In this document: positions 39,401-50,474 of the stretch, in pieces
Numbering within the stretch: the stretch's first letter is position 1
Layout: every line of letters starts with the position of its first letter
NCBI GenBank assembly: GCA_030141605.1
Contig: JAQGDQ010000066.1
Span: 310,001-374,000, forward strand
Direction: 5' to 3'
Length of the DNA stretch: 64,000 bases
Source of the DNA: Tubiluchus corallicola
Lineage: Eukaryota; Priapulida; Priapulimorpha; Priapulimorphida; Tubiluchidae
Translations under genes and position numbers: made by a program
Notes under the pieces: generated by a model
Told to the model about the DNA's origin: nothing
The model's input: the letters and a program-made list of their open reading frames with translations, nothing else
The model's database searches: none

Positions 39401-42400
39401 CAGAAAATATATCTAGCAATAAGCCAATTGTCAGGTTCAAAAAAGTTGCTGGCAATGGTGCATTCATTTTAACGTTCTTTTTAAATATGCGGTTTAAAAA
39501 CTTGTGGTTCATTCTTTTTCGAGTTCTTTTTAATATCCATTGGTTCAAAAAGTCGTGGTCCATTTAAAGCTTTATAAATTATATGTTGGTTAATAGTGAG
39601 CTATATAAGCTTGATATGCTACTGATGACAACATACAGAAATCATTCAAAGACTATTTATTAACCTTTAAATTTTAGTGTGAAAAATACATGAATCGAAA
39701 TTGTGTAATTTACAAGCCATTTTAATGCAGCATAATTTTTTGGCAAACTCTGTATTAATGGCGACTATAGCGTCAGAACATCCTCCCACTACTTATTACA
39801 TTAATATTCATCAGAGGTGGAAAGCGTGTAACATCAGCTTCATGTCATCTCACCTGGCCAATAAATATGTTCCCAGCTGCATTCAATGATTCAGCTGCTG
39901 TGGTTTCCATGGTAAACTGCATCAGCCAAGCCACTTTTTTGATGACGACTTGCATCACTCCCATATAGTAGAGGACGGAAATGACGGAACTGAAATACAC
40001 CACTACCGGAAGTAGCTACAAACACAGCAAGAATAGAAATTTTTATCTTCATGACACATAGCTAAAGACAAACAACATTAAGATGTTGTGATCTCGCCCA
40101 AGCTCTACAAGGAATTATTATACCACTGGTAGTGTACATGAATATAGATTAATAAAACTGAAATGCCAATTTTATCAACTGGAGTTAACAATCTGTGCAA
40201 AAATGTGAACTTGCAATTACAACACAAGACCAGTTTGACAGAAGTTTTCCAGATGTAGGTCTTACGCATTCAGCACAAAAGTGAATAGTATTAGAACTAA
40301 ATATGCCTCTCTAACAATAAGAGAAAAGGAAGAATCGTGCTAAGTCTACAATAAAAAATATGCCAGATGTTTGTGTGAGATTTTTAAAGTATCTCATGTG
40401 AACAGAAGAAGGTCTGTTACTCCTGTTAGTCTGTCAAGAATTTCAGCAACTAATAACCAATCTACACTCTTGGAAAGAACTAGTAAAGTACTTCGTGCTC
40501 CTTCCTAGACAAAAATTGGGGTCGATATTACGGTTCTCACATGCAGACAAACTCACCAAAAATATCTCCCCTTCCACGAATGACATTGTTCTTGAAATCA
40601 TTGTAAAATAATAAAAACCCAGAATACAGGAAATTTGTAAAGAGCACTAATGTTCAACGTAATAGGACATAAAAGATATAAGGATGACACCTGGAGAAAA
40701 TGAAACCCAGAAATGCGTTTTTATGAGCGAAATCGCAGAGACATTACGCATTTTGTGTTAGTGGAAAATATTTAAATATACATAATACATCGAATAGTAA
40801 TAGAACACGTGTACATTATCTTTACACTGAAATGCATGCAAAGCGTTAATGATTTAATTAATGTATATGCACAGCAAGACTTGCATTGCAAATAAATAAA
40901 AATTTGTTTCGAATTAAAGGGTTAATTTGAAGCACCTAAGTTCACTTTCATTATTCTATATAGTATAGTGTGTTAGTGCAACTGTAAATGTATTATCATC
41001 TCTTTTTATGCAAGGTACATTCACCTGAATGTTAAAAAATTAGTGTTTTCCTAATTAGTCATTAACAAGACATGTATGACTTATAGTAAAATGAAGTACT
41101 AAAGTTCTAGAACTACTTACAGTAAAGGCAAAGTTGGTGAGCTTTTGTACGACGTTGCCGTCTTCGTCCACCTGAAACTCCCCAAATACAAATTTGGCAC
41201 CTGCATCAGCGAAGGACAAGAAAATTGTAACTTTATCTCCTAGCCAAGAAAAAGCAAGATTACTAACGGAGGTTCGCAGAATCAGCAGAGCGAAGATGAA
41301 CTGTAGTCCCAGGCCCCATAAAACGGGTCTCCACCTAACCTGTTTAATAAATTATTGTCAATACCACTAAGCTTAAATAAAGCTTAAATACAGTAACTAT
41401 GTATAATAATCATGTGTGCTTGTATACCAAAATCATCCACAACGTCGGTAATTCAGCTTTTCTAGTTATTCACATATCCCAAATATAAATTTCATGAGGA
41501 TTATTTTAATACCAAGTTCATCGCTCTATGTCATTTCTAAACTGAGATAATCCATGTTGAAGTTGAGGTGCAGGCTACGCATTGAAAAACATAATTTTGA
41601 AAAAATAGCTGTTAAAGTTAGCCATTGTTTTTTGTCGCGTTTCAACAAAATGCTTGGCAACTGCATGACTGTTGGTTGCTACTGACTTTGCAAGAACACA
41701 TTGACGGCTCTTACCGATGAAGATCTGGGCTTGGCTACAGAAAAAAACCCGAAGCAAAACGACTGCTTCCACGAACTACTATCGGAGTTTGAAAATAAGC
41801 GCATTTTACAATTGCAGTGCCAGTTATTAACCAGAAAAGTGGGTACGAGGTTATAAAATTAAGTGCTTAATATTTTTAGAAATTTTTTTGATAATTTGAT
41901 GCTAGAATATAAAAGTCCAATATATTTATCATTTGTTTTTATAAAAAAAAACAAAAAATAACATTTGACCAAATTTTTGGTGTATTCTACTTTGAAGCAT
42001 CATAACGTAGTTTTAATCCCCGTTATAATGCCGACTTATAGACGGTTTTGGTTTGCAAGCACACTTATTATACTTAATCAATATAACCAATTTTTAAACA
42101 CGATACAATAATCATCAATGCAATACAAAACATTGTCAATACAAAAATGCAATATTAGGTCGAATACTCAATGTTCATTAACAATATAAATTATGTAAAA
42201 AGTACGAAGCAGTAGTCATTCAATGTATGTTATCAATATAAACAATTTTTGAAAAACGAAACAATAATCACCACGACTTTTCCCATCCATTAAAACTCTT
42301 CCGTAAATGACTTCATTTGCTTAATTAAAAATACTATGTTTTATGAACTCACATCTTTGTAAATATCGTCTATATCCTGACATTAAATTGTAGTGTCACC

Positions 42401-45400
42401 TGTTGACTATTATTTACACTTACTAATACCGGGTCATATAGACCTAGCCGTTGATTTTTAATTAGAGTTACCTCAATGACATTATTAAAACAAGTACCAA
42501 GTCTGCAGTAACATGTATAATAATTTTGCAAAAATAGACTCATGTTTGTGTGTAGCTTTAAGCTACTGCTTGTTTTCGTTGAAATTTACCACAAAGACAG
42601 GTTACCAATAGCATAGATTTGTTGTCAATTACTTAACATACAAGGACAAGGAGGCTTACACTAAGACTTCTCCCAAATGTTGTGTACCCAGTCCTACACA
42701 TGTTAACCGGTTTAATTAAGGAAAAACTGCAGTATTGCTTTAGAGTTTTGTTAGACATAAATGGCAACAAAAAATGCTAGGTGGTCGCACTGTAATAGGG
42801 TGCTTGGTCTGTGTAACTGTAGATGTGTTGCATTGTAATTGTAATTGTAGATGTAGATATATTTATTTCTAGATGGGTATCGTTCAACATTTCTACTCTC
42901 TGGTAGACTAAGTTTATTTAACTTGTTTTTATTTTATAAAGCAATCTTATTTGATCTTGTATTAATTAATTTTAATGTTTGTTTGTTCGTTTATTTGGTA
43001 GTTTTCATTTTATGCAATTGTTTTGGGCAATTATTCTGTAGATTCAAATCCAAAAACTAACTTCTTCAATCAAAGTCAGTCCAATTTAAATTAGTACTAC
43101 ACTAGAAAGTAGTTTTGAAAATGTTCTACTCTAGCATGTTTAATTTGAAGTTAGTTTCAACTTTAGAAATAAATGGAAGTTTGACATATTTACATATTAA
43201 GTAACAGTGGTCAACATCACTAGACACACGATTCACCAAATATCTCAACCCTCCATTTAGTTTTACTTCAGGTTATAGTTTAAGTAAAAAAACTCGTTAA
43301 AAAGTTGAAGAAATAATAAAAACAATCCACAATGTGGCGCCACCTATGGACTGCACCTACAAATAAAATGCATTTACCCATCTTGACATGGTAATATGAG
43401 TCTCTTGTGACATACGTACGTGTGAGGGGTGTCTGGAAAAGACGAAACAGAACAAGCAAAGAGTAAACAGTCCAACAGCAGAGATGAGATTGTTTGGCCT
43501 CTCGTGTAAGCTCAAACCAGCAAACAATATAACAAAAATCAATACGACCACAACAGAATAAACTAACCTGGAAAAGATAAAATAATTATAATGGTAGCCT
43601 TCAAAACATGTTTACAAAATATAAATAATTTAGTGTAATGAAAGAATTACAGTTTATTAACCCGCAACTAGCCATTTGTGCATGAAAATTATCGTTTTGT
43701 GGATAGCAAGACGTGTTAATGATAAACCCAAGAAAAAAGAAATAATCTTCTTTGTGACTCTCTGTTATTTTCAAACCATATATTATTCAGTGCTTAAAAA
43801 TCTCCTGGGCAAATTATAGATTTTTCTCTCTTACACAACATTACCCAAAATCAATCTGGAAATATCTTTGTCAGAAATGGGAGTGCAACGAAACAACGAC
43901 ACAAAAAATCTAAATAACATAAATTAACATAGCAATAATTAAACAAAATTAATGTTAATACACGCAGGCGATAATTTACAGTTTAAAAACACTTACCATT
44001 TCAACCAGTGCCATTGTTTTTCAATCTTTTCCGCCATACGGTCCCAAAGCTTAGTACAAGAAGTCTCGTATAATGGCTTAGTCTTATAATAACCGTAAAT
44101 AAGAACAACAAACACAGTGATACCAATGAGTTCTTTGATTCCCTTGGGCATATAACCAAGTGGTTTCTTATAATGGCGCACATTGTACGCTATAGCCGCG
44201 AAAAAGTATTTAAAATACAGAAGAAGCGCTATTACTCCTATAACAATCCATATTGTCCGTTTGTTTTTCGTGTAAAAGTCTGACAGTGCATTGACCACTT
44301 TTCCAACACAGTTCTTTGCCGGTTCTGGCGTGTCTTCCGGTTTATCGTGCACTGGTTTTTCCTCTTTGTCCACTGATATGGCGTGAGTGTTTCCATCATC
44401 TTGCTTAGCCTAAAACAAAAAACAGGAGTGGCTCACATCATGTACACACTGATGACTAGGTGTTGTAGAAATGCTTTTGTAGTATATAAAAAATCATCCT
44501 GTCTTCTTTTAAGTGAACTCTAATGTTTTGAATAAATATTATTAAACTATTTTACAAGGTTCTAGAATTTTAACTGGATTGAAATACCACTTTTACTGCC
44601 TGATTTGTGGTTTTAATCCTGGCTAAAATTTAAATTACTTCACAATTTTATACACAGAGAAACTAATTTAATATCTACGCGTTTCATCTATCAAATAGTA
44701 AAATAAAATATTGTTTCACTATATATGTAATAAGAGAGAAAACAAAATATGTAAGCGAACGTTTCCAATTAGCCATGAAGAAACACTTCAGTAAACTTAA
44801 AAGAGAAACTGTAAACGTTTAGTGATTTGCATATTTTTTGTTTTATAACATTTGACAATTTCAAAGCCGGAATCGCGCACTAAACACAATGGTGAAGTGC
44901 GATCGGAATCTACCTCATTTTCGATAATGCTACTTTTCAGAGAAGACACCGCCACTTTTTGATGTATGTAAAAACCCTTTCTCATTAAAGTAAATAACTG
45001 TAGATGGTGTGACGGTGTGATGGCTAAAACAATCCAGGAGTAGCTCTTCAGGTGATCAACAACTTATTTACAAACTAGGCCTGGAGTTCTTTAACTTGAT
45101 TTAGACAAACCTTGCCTTAAAGTAAGGATATGGCAAGTACTACATACCTAAATACAGAGTACTAGATATCTTATATTAGCATTAGAAACACAAAGGTAGT
45201 GTCATGACTGAAATTTCAATTGTAGATTATGTCATATAAAAAATAATCAGCAAAAAATCAAGAAAATGAAAACATAGACCAGAAACAAACTATAAGTGTA
45301 AGTAAATATAAGAACAATGTTTGTTTTCTGCCTTACACCAAAAAATCTTGAAAATAAATGTTTTACTCGAATCACGTTTTCTGCCTTATATCAAAAAGCT

Positions 45401-45749
45401 TGAAAATAAATGTGCTACACAAATCATGCCACCACTTTACTTGTTTGGAGATTTAAAAAAATCATTTTCTAGAAGCATTACTTACGTATTCGGCTCCACG
45501 GTAAACATGGTCTGCTTCTACAGATTCATTTGATTTCGCATCCAATCCGGAATCTATCGATTTATTGTGATTGGCTCCACTCTGCTGCTGATTTGCCGGA
45601 CCACTCCTTTCAACTAGGTTATCATAATCCAGAGGAGCCGATTCTGCTGATTGATCAGAGCCGGGCTTCTCCACTGCCTCCTTTTCAAACGCCAGATTGT
45701 CGTAAACTTTTGATGCATCTTTTTTGTATTCTTCCGGTCCTTCGGACAT
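33281..45749 (-). CDS. slc28a3-like: Concentrative nucleoside transporter (SLC28/CNT family), complete, copy A
   Basis: Cation-coupled importer of nucleosides across the plasma membrane. Eleven coding exons, high to low: 45486-45749, 43997-44409, 43420-43567, 41121-41339, 39854-40015, 38649-38774, 37372-37502, 35966-36134, 35203-35361, 34377-34557, 33281-33402. They join in frame into 697 residues, close to vertebrate CNT3. The cytoplasmic N-terminus (1-about 135) is polar and has two YDNL motifs. Family hallmarks follow: [14 protein letters not shown] (276-289), GNIFIGQSEAPL (396-407), [15 protein letters not shown] (449-463), FLNEFIAY (577-584), ATYALCG (604-610) and APERKRDL (628-635). Odd points: Ala611 where the family, and copy B, has Phe in the nucleobase pocket; Asn427, Gly433 and Lys442 at usually constant positions; Ser403 for the common Thr (shared with copy B). 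It has no stop or frameshift, so it looks intact. Confidence 0.95.
33540..33590 (+). repeat. (GAT)n tract in SLC28 copy A intron 10
   Basis: Run of GAT triplets. Copy B has a corresponding shorter, interrupted tract at about 55272-55330. Poly-His/Ser/Ile frames here are artefacts. Confidence 0.9.
34377..34557 (-). CDS. slc28a3-like: SLC28 copy A exon 10 (substrate-site helix)
   Basis: Encodes [16 protein letters not shown] and [11 protein letters not shown] through MTACIAG. Asn613 and Ser616 of the substrate site are kept; the aromatic before them is replaced by Ala611. Ends in phase 1. Confidence 0.95.
35203..35361 (-). CDS. slc28a3-like: SLC28 copy A exon 9 (NEF motif)
   Basis: 53 codons, phase 0 at both ends. 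Contains [15 protein letters not shown] and FLNEFIAY; Glu580 corresponds to the conserved substrate/cation-linked Glu of the family. Confidence 0.95.
35630..35712 (+). repeat. (CAGA/CAGG)n tract in SLC28 copy A intron 8
   Basis: Degenerate CAGA/CAGG/CTGA tetranucleotides. The same intron of copy B carries a different GAAT/GAAC repeat at 56913-56982. Confidence 0.8.
35966..36134 (-). CDS. slc28a3-like: SLC28 copy A exon 8
   Basis: Acceptor atttttgcag; encodes [20 protein letters not shown] and a membrane helix ([15 protein letters not shown]). Enters in phase 2, leaves in phase 0 (GAG|GTAAT). Confidence 0.94.
37372..37502 (-). CDS. slc28a3-like: SLC28 copy A exon 7
   Basis: Encodes [20 protein letters not shown], the strongly conserved SHLL/SVMSAP segment, then a charged loop ([19 protein letters not shown]). 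Donor AAAAGG|GTAAG, phase 2. Confidence 0.94.
37782..37866 (+). repeat. tRNA-derived SINE-like repeat in SLC28 copy A intron 6
   Basis: Reads like a decayed tRNA: ggctccacgtggcctagtg (acceptor arm and A box), cttgaacttgtaatgcgaag (anticodon-arm region), ctggtccaatctagactcag (B box), then a T-rich tail. The matching copy at 60230-60316 shows it predates the duplication. Too decayed for a functional tRNA. Confidence 0.6.
38280..38490 (+). repeat. Purine-rich tract with (CAGA)n core in SLC28 copy A intron 6
   Basis: Almost pure A/G with a central run of GACA/CAGA units. Its homologue in copy B is at about 60880-61175. The Leu/Ser/Cys-rich minus-strand frames over it are artefacts. Confidence 0.85.
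38649..38774 (-). CDS. slc28a3-like: SLC28 copy A exon 6
   Basis: 42 codons, phase 0 at both ends. Starts [19 protein letters not shown], completing the GQ-S-E-AP substrate motif begun in exon 5, and continues [20 protein letters not shown]. Copy B has [20 protein letters not shown] here, the usual family form. Confidence 0.95.
39854..40015 (-). CDS. slc28a3-like: SLC28 copy A exon 5
   Basis: 54 codons, phase 0. Encodes [20 protein letters not shown] and [14 protein letters not shown], the start of the Na+/nucleoside-binding hairpin region. Donor GGCCAG|GTGAG. Confidence 0.95.
41121..41339 (-). CDS. slc28a3-like: SLC28 copy A exon 4
   Basis: 73 codons, phase 0. Encodes [20 protein letters not shown] and a soluble stretch ([16 protein letters not shown]) before the next helix. 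Donor ACT|GTAAGT. Confidence 0.95.
43420..43567 (-). CDS. slc28a3-like: SLC28 copy A exon 3
   Basis: Acceptor tatcttttccag completes Trp226, then two membrane helices ([17 protein letters not shown] and [18 protein letters not shown]) to SRHPSH. Donor CAC|GTACGT, phase 0, chosen because it restores the family's HVRWRPVLW junction. Confidence 0.93.
43997..44409 (-). CDS. slc28a3-like: SLC28 copy A exon 2
   Basis: 137 codons plus two bases. A charged cytoplasmic part, then the first helices ([33 protein letters not shown]) and an ending EKQWHWLKW across the splice. Acceptor ttgttttag; donor AAATG|GTAAGT, phase 2. Confidence 0.93.
44410..45485 (-). other. Intron 1 of SLC28 copy A
   Basis: Holds the left arm of an inverted repeat (44866-45112) whose other arm lies upstream of the gene. 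Confidence 0.85.
44866..45112 (-). repeat. Inverted-repeat element, left arm
   Basis: Its reverse complement matches 46471-46692 over most of the length (shared landmarks: ctgaagagctactcctggat, gagaaagggtttttacatac, ccattgtgtttag). The left arm has 22 extra bases after ggcggtgtc. Confidence 0.9.
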
Positions 45750-45774
45750 AATTCGGAAAGACTAGGTGTGAGAT
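45486..45774 (-). CDS. slc28a3-like: SLC28 copy A exon 1 (5' UTR and N-terminus; coding 45486-45749)
   Basis: 88 codons from ATG at 45749 to GAATAC|GTAAG. Hydrophilic cytoplasmic region with YDNL at residues 16-19 and 42-45, both fitting the YxxPhi sorting pattern. An acceptor-like tttttcaattgcag ends at 45775, so the leader probably begins at 45774 after cis or trans splicing. The joined frame to exon 2 and the total length support this start. Confidence 0.87.
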
Positions 45775-46011
45775 CTGCAATTGAAAAAGTTGTTTTTCTT
45801 CGGTGCATTTCTCAATTTTTAAAGCTAACACATCCTTGCCAATTGCAGCTAATTTTCATGTTAATTAGATTGGAAAATTAGGAAAACATATGCAGTATAA
45901 CACACGTGTACAGAAATAATTGTATTAAGACAAGAGTACGACTTAAGAATGCTTTTAAAATGAATACAGAGGTGCCATAATAAAAGCGAAGTTGTTGAAT
46001 TAGAACAGTGT

Positions 46012-46215
46012 TTAAAGGGATACTAAAGTTTCAAACAACATAAGTTCAGAACATTTGCCGTATGTTAAGCGATTTGCTTCGCGAACTCCTAAAGACAAAT
46101 TTTATGTTAAAAAATTTCTGCTTTCACGATGTGGTTGGCTTTCACAAGGGCTATGCCATCATTGGAACATTTCATACCATGATGCATAAATTATGACGTC
46201 ATCTCGTCCTCCCGT
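46012..46215 (+). repeat. MITE-like element, copy 1
   Basis: Begins ttaaagggatactaaag and shares in order ttaagcgatttgcttcgcgaa, a ggttggct block and atgcat...tgacgtca-like sequence with the reverse complement of 49850-50075. The far end is not defined. Confidence 0.55.
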
Positions 46216-46470
46216 GTTTAGCCTGAGCAACTAAATACTAGTGCATACAGAAAAGCAGTGCAGTTTCTCACTGTTTATAGAAAAGAATGTCTAAACTGAC
46301 TGCTAAAAATCGATACATACAGTAAGCAGTAGGATAGCACAGTAAATAATACTGTAGAATAATTTTACTACCAAGCTTTGATTTTCTCTGTTGGGATTCA
46401 CCACAGATTAGCTGTTAACACTGGCCCTTAACAACATTCATACAGTTTTTAGTCATGTATATGTCAAGGT

Positions 46471-46692
46471 TTGTCTTAATCAAGTTAAAGAACGCCAGGC
46501 CTACCTAGTTTGTAAATATTTTGATTACCTGAAGAGCTACTCCTGGATTGTTTTTGCCATCACACCGTCTATAGTTATTTATCTTAATGAGAAAGGGTTT
46601 TTACATACATCCAAAAGTGGCGGTGTCGAAAATGAAGTAGATTCCAATCGCACCTAACCATTGTGTTTAGAGTGCGATTCCGGATTTGAAAT
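46471..46692 (+). repeat. Inverted-repeat element, right arm
   Basis: Opposite-orientation partner of 44866-45112. Together they flank SLC28 exon 1 at distances of about 0.4 and 0.7 kb. Confidence 0.9.
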
Positions 46693-48197
46693 GTAAACAA
46701 ATTGCTTCCTCCATGGCAACAAAATTTAGTTTGGTTTATTACATAAAATTCATAAAGACATTTAAGCAAGAATTTATCATCATTACATTACTCTGGGCAC
46801 TCTCCCAAGTTTTCTGTGCATACACAACAGAAAGTAGTAGCCGACTGGCCAAAATTTATTCTCAGGAAAATAATATGATGACTGAATGTGAAAATCAGTG
46901 AAAAACGTGTGACAAACTTAATAGCATAAAATAACTGAAATTTATTAAACATGTAATGACGATCCTTCGTCATCTGCTGATCTTAAATCATTCTAATCAT
47001 TTTATGTGTTGCTTCTCAGTGGAATTGTGAAAGATTTTGCACAGAGGAGGTAAAGGATGTAGAAGGGCACCCTACCTCCCCTTCCCAAAACTTTCACTTA
47101 GGGAGCCCGGAGGTGATTCAAAGGTTGCTTCAAATGGAAAAAAAACCGTAGAACCTATGTTGCGTAAGGACACCGCAAGCAGCAAAAAATAATTTGCATT
47201 TTCTGTATGGTTTCTCTTTTTTCATTTCTGTCCCTTCTTTATTTCTTCCTAATTTGGGATGCTTACAGAAACACAAGGGTGGAAATTGCCCCTCTGCCTC
47301 CCCTGTTATGTCACAGTTGATTTTACATGAGCTCTAAATTACTAAACAAAAGTACTGGGCTGCTAAAAAATGATCAATCAATTAGTTAAGTGAAGATTCT
47401 GTATCTTTCTTAATTTAAGTACTGTGATACATTTTTTGTACACAGATTTCTAATTTTTTTCGTTTGATGTTATGATACAGTAAGTTATAAGTTCATGTCT
47501 GGTTGCTAAAAATTGGAAGCTTCGAAACTGGCAGACTCCATAAGATATACCTCTGCGTCTACAACAGTTTAGATAGATCTGACAGTGTGACAGGTTGCAT
47601 TGCAGACTTCAATGATAATCAGGTGCCTTTCCTACACTAGCAAAGTAAAATACACTCGTTTTAGAAAAAAAAAGAAACAGCAGCAGAGTATGTTAACTAG
47701 GCTTGCGCCTGCATTATAGTTGCACAGCCCTATACTGTACACATAGTTAACTACTGAATCGAATCGAGAAATAATTTAGAGCTGTAAACCAAACAAAAAA
47801 TGCAACGAATTTCTTCAAATTGTTGTGTATGAATGACTCAAAGCATGCATTTCTTATCAGCTGTTTACATACACTAGGACTCCCATAAAGCATGTGCGGA
47901 TGTGAGGATGCGATGCCATAATTTGTGCGCAAACATGGCTGGTTTTTTACGGTAAAAAACAATGCATTATAGCTTCCGGGAAAATTTTCGCACAGAGCAA
48001 TGTCACAATAGGTTGATAATTTTTGATAACACATAAGTTAAACTTAAGTTGTAATACAGATTAGAATCTATTTAAAGTGGATGAAGGTACAATTTAATTT
48101 AAAATAATAAATGATATCGCAGCCGAGAGATTAATAAACTTAAAGGCATATAATGGATAACAATTTACCCAGCTTCTTGTTGAAGAAAGGAAGCGAT

Positions 48198-48295
48198 TCA
48201 CCAACTGAACCTGGGATTTGAACTTGAGTCCTAGTGGCCCTAGTGCAGAAGGAGTACTTGCTCTGCCTGCCCAGTTATCATGGCTCTCACCCAAG
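48198..48295 (-). repeat. tRNA-derived SINE-like segment
   Basis: On the minus strand a B-box-like ctcaagttcaaatcccag follows a candidate A-box region (gataactgggcaggcag). Sequence continuing to about 48475 may be the body of the same element. Confidence 0.4.
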
Positions 48296-49849
48296 AAAGC
48301 TGATTTGAATTCGCTTCGTCACAGCACACACTCAATTACGGCATCAAATAAACTACAGGGTCTCGGTAAAGGTACATGTGTTGGCCCTATGGGCAAAAAT
48401 TGGCATCTTTTCATGATGTGACCCCTGACCATCAACCGTTTCCAGGTTTTGCCCAGGCCCCGATTGTAATGTCCACAAGATATAGCAACAACAGTTGACT
48501 AATTAGTAAATACTGAAACAAAAGTTTATTAAATTAGCATCAGATTAGATAAGAATTGGAACAGATCAAATCCGACATTGCATAACTTCTATCACGTAAT
48601 TAGGCCGCTGAAACAATGACGGAAATCTTAGTAACTGCAAACATTAAAATATTATCCATAAAGTATTAGTAGTATTTTTTTGTCAATAAGACCAACAAGA
48701 TTACATTTACAATAACGATACGTGCAACGCATATTAACACATATGGAAGTGTGGCCTTCAGAAGTATGCCCCTGATTAGATACCTTGTTACACATTGTAT
48801 CATAGACCTTTATGCAACGGGTGTATCGTTTTACAGTTAAGGGGGTTGCTTTGCTTAAGATGTTGTTAGTCTTCAGACATTCTAATATGACCGAGCTATT
48901 CAAGCAAAACTTGTTTAAACTATCAGCAATCTGTCTTATTATTAATTTATTTTAATGTAGAATTTATATGTATTATATTGCAAGATGTACAGTCATATTA
49001 CGAGTGCATAGTAATATGACTTGCACTTTTTTATACAGTTAGCACATTACAGTACAACTGTGCAACCAACAGAAACAGTGAGTCACCCTGCTACCACTAG
49101 TTATTAAAATTATAAATTATGTACATATACAAGTGGCTACTGTAAAATCTATAAATACTAGAATAATGAGGTTAGAATAACGTTTCTGCGTTTCTGCTCC
49201 TGTTTTTATTAGACTAACAAAATATTCAGACCTCTATTTAAGGGACAATAAATTTTTTGCAGCCTCTCGCAGTAGCCACTTAATAATGCACATGCTTTAT
49301 GTAACTAGTGATATCAGAGTTTTTTGTTGTTGTTGTAATGCTGTACTGTAATGTGCCAACCGTGGGTTTTTTAGTATACCTATTTTGGGGCGTACGTCCT
49401 AAAAGCCCCACTCCAATGACAAACGGGTACATGTATTATAATTACTTTGCCAATGTACATATGATTTTTAGTGTGTAACATGTTAATACTTAAGCCTCTC
49501 AATCAACACATCATAGATTCTAGGTAATAAAATTGAGAAGGGGATAATCTTAATTTCATACTCATATCATAACATAAGATGCGCAATTTCTTCCAGATTT
49601 TATTTTCATCCGTGTTCTCTCGGTTTGCTAGGCACAGCGTTACTGTCTATGGATAGATTAACACACGTCACAGTTTCTACCGCTACTGCGCAATAAACTT
49701 AATCGACGCTTAACGCGATTATTTTCAGATTCACTATGATGCATTACATCAAAGGCAACTAATTTTACCAAATAATTCCAACAGTACAAATACTATCAAA
49801 GAAAATAGTTAAAACTTTCAACATTACACGTGCACAAACTATGGCTGCC

Positions 49850-50075
49850 AAATGGCGCGAGAACACATTGACGTCACCGCTGATGCATGATGGAAAGAAG
49901 CCAATCATGGCGCAAGTCTTAGCGGAGCCAATTAGAAAGCGAAAGCGAGAATTTTTTAAACTACAAATCAAGTTTCAAAAATTCGTGAAGCATATCGCTT
50001 AAATTTTTTTGATGAAATCGCTAAACGAAGCGAATGTTTTGAGCTCAAGTCGTATTACAGTTTAGAATCCCTTTA
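49850..50075 (-). repeat. MITE-like element, copy 2 (opposite orientation)
   Basis: Reverse complement begins ttaaagggattctaaac and shares ordered blocks with 46012-46215 (aagcgatatgcttcacgaa, gattggct, atgcat, tgacgtca). The TTAA-flanked end suggests a TTAA-targeting DNA element, but the other end was not found. Confidence 0.5.
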
Positions 50076-50439
50076 ACTCTGTGTTTATTGTTCAATTATT
50101 TTCCATTATAAGTCTTTATTTTTATTAACTATTATTTTTATTAATCCCTTGGTACCAAAAGTCGCGATCCATCACAAGCTATGACTTGACATTACTAAGT
50201 TGTCATAAGGCTGTATGAACAATAGGTTTGCCGAGTACTCCCACGAATTAAATCATGTTGCAACTAAGCTTCTAACCACTATTTTGAGATAGATTCACAG
50301 TAAGTAAGGTAATAATTAACCTTTTCTGCTAAATTTCATGAACATTATATTTAGTCTAGGTTAGCAGTAAGACATTTCAACTCTGCCAATTTAAGTTTGG
50401 GCAGCTACACGTAGAATAAAGGTGTTCGACTGCACAAAG

Positions 50440-50441
<2 letters not shown>

Positions 50442-50472
<31 letters not shown>
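50442..50472 (+). repeat. (TA)n microsatellite
   Basis: About fifteen AT dinucleotides, uninterrupted. Confidence 0.9.

Positions 50473-50474
<2 letters not shown>

Larger units (their letters stand above)
31602..41030. repeat. Segmental tandem duplication, copy A (aligned part)
   Basis: From about 31602 (aagtaagaacctgcagcgg) to at least 41030 this interval lines up in the same order and orientation with 53480-64000. It covers 3' flank, exons 11 to 5 and introns of the SLC28 gene. Breaks in the match mark later insertions: about 31690-32820 and 32935-33070 are present here only. Confidence 0.88.
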
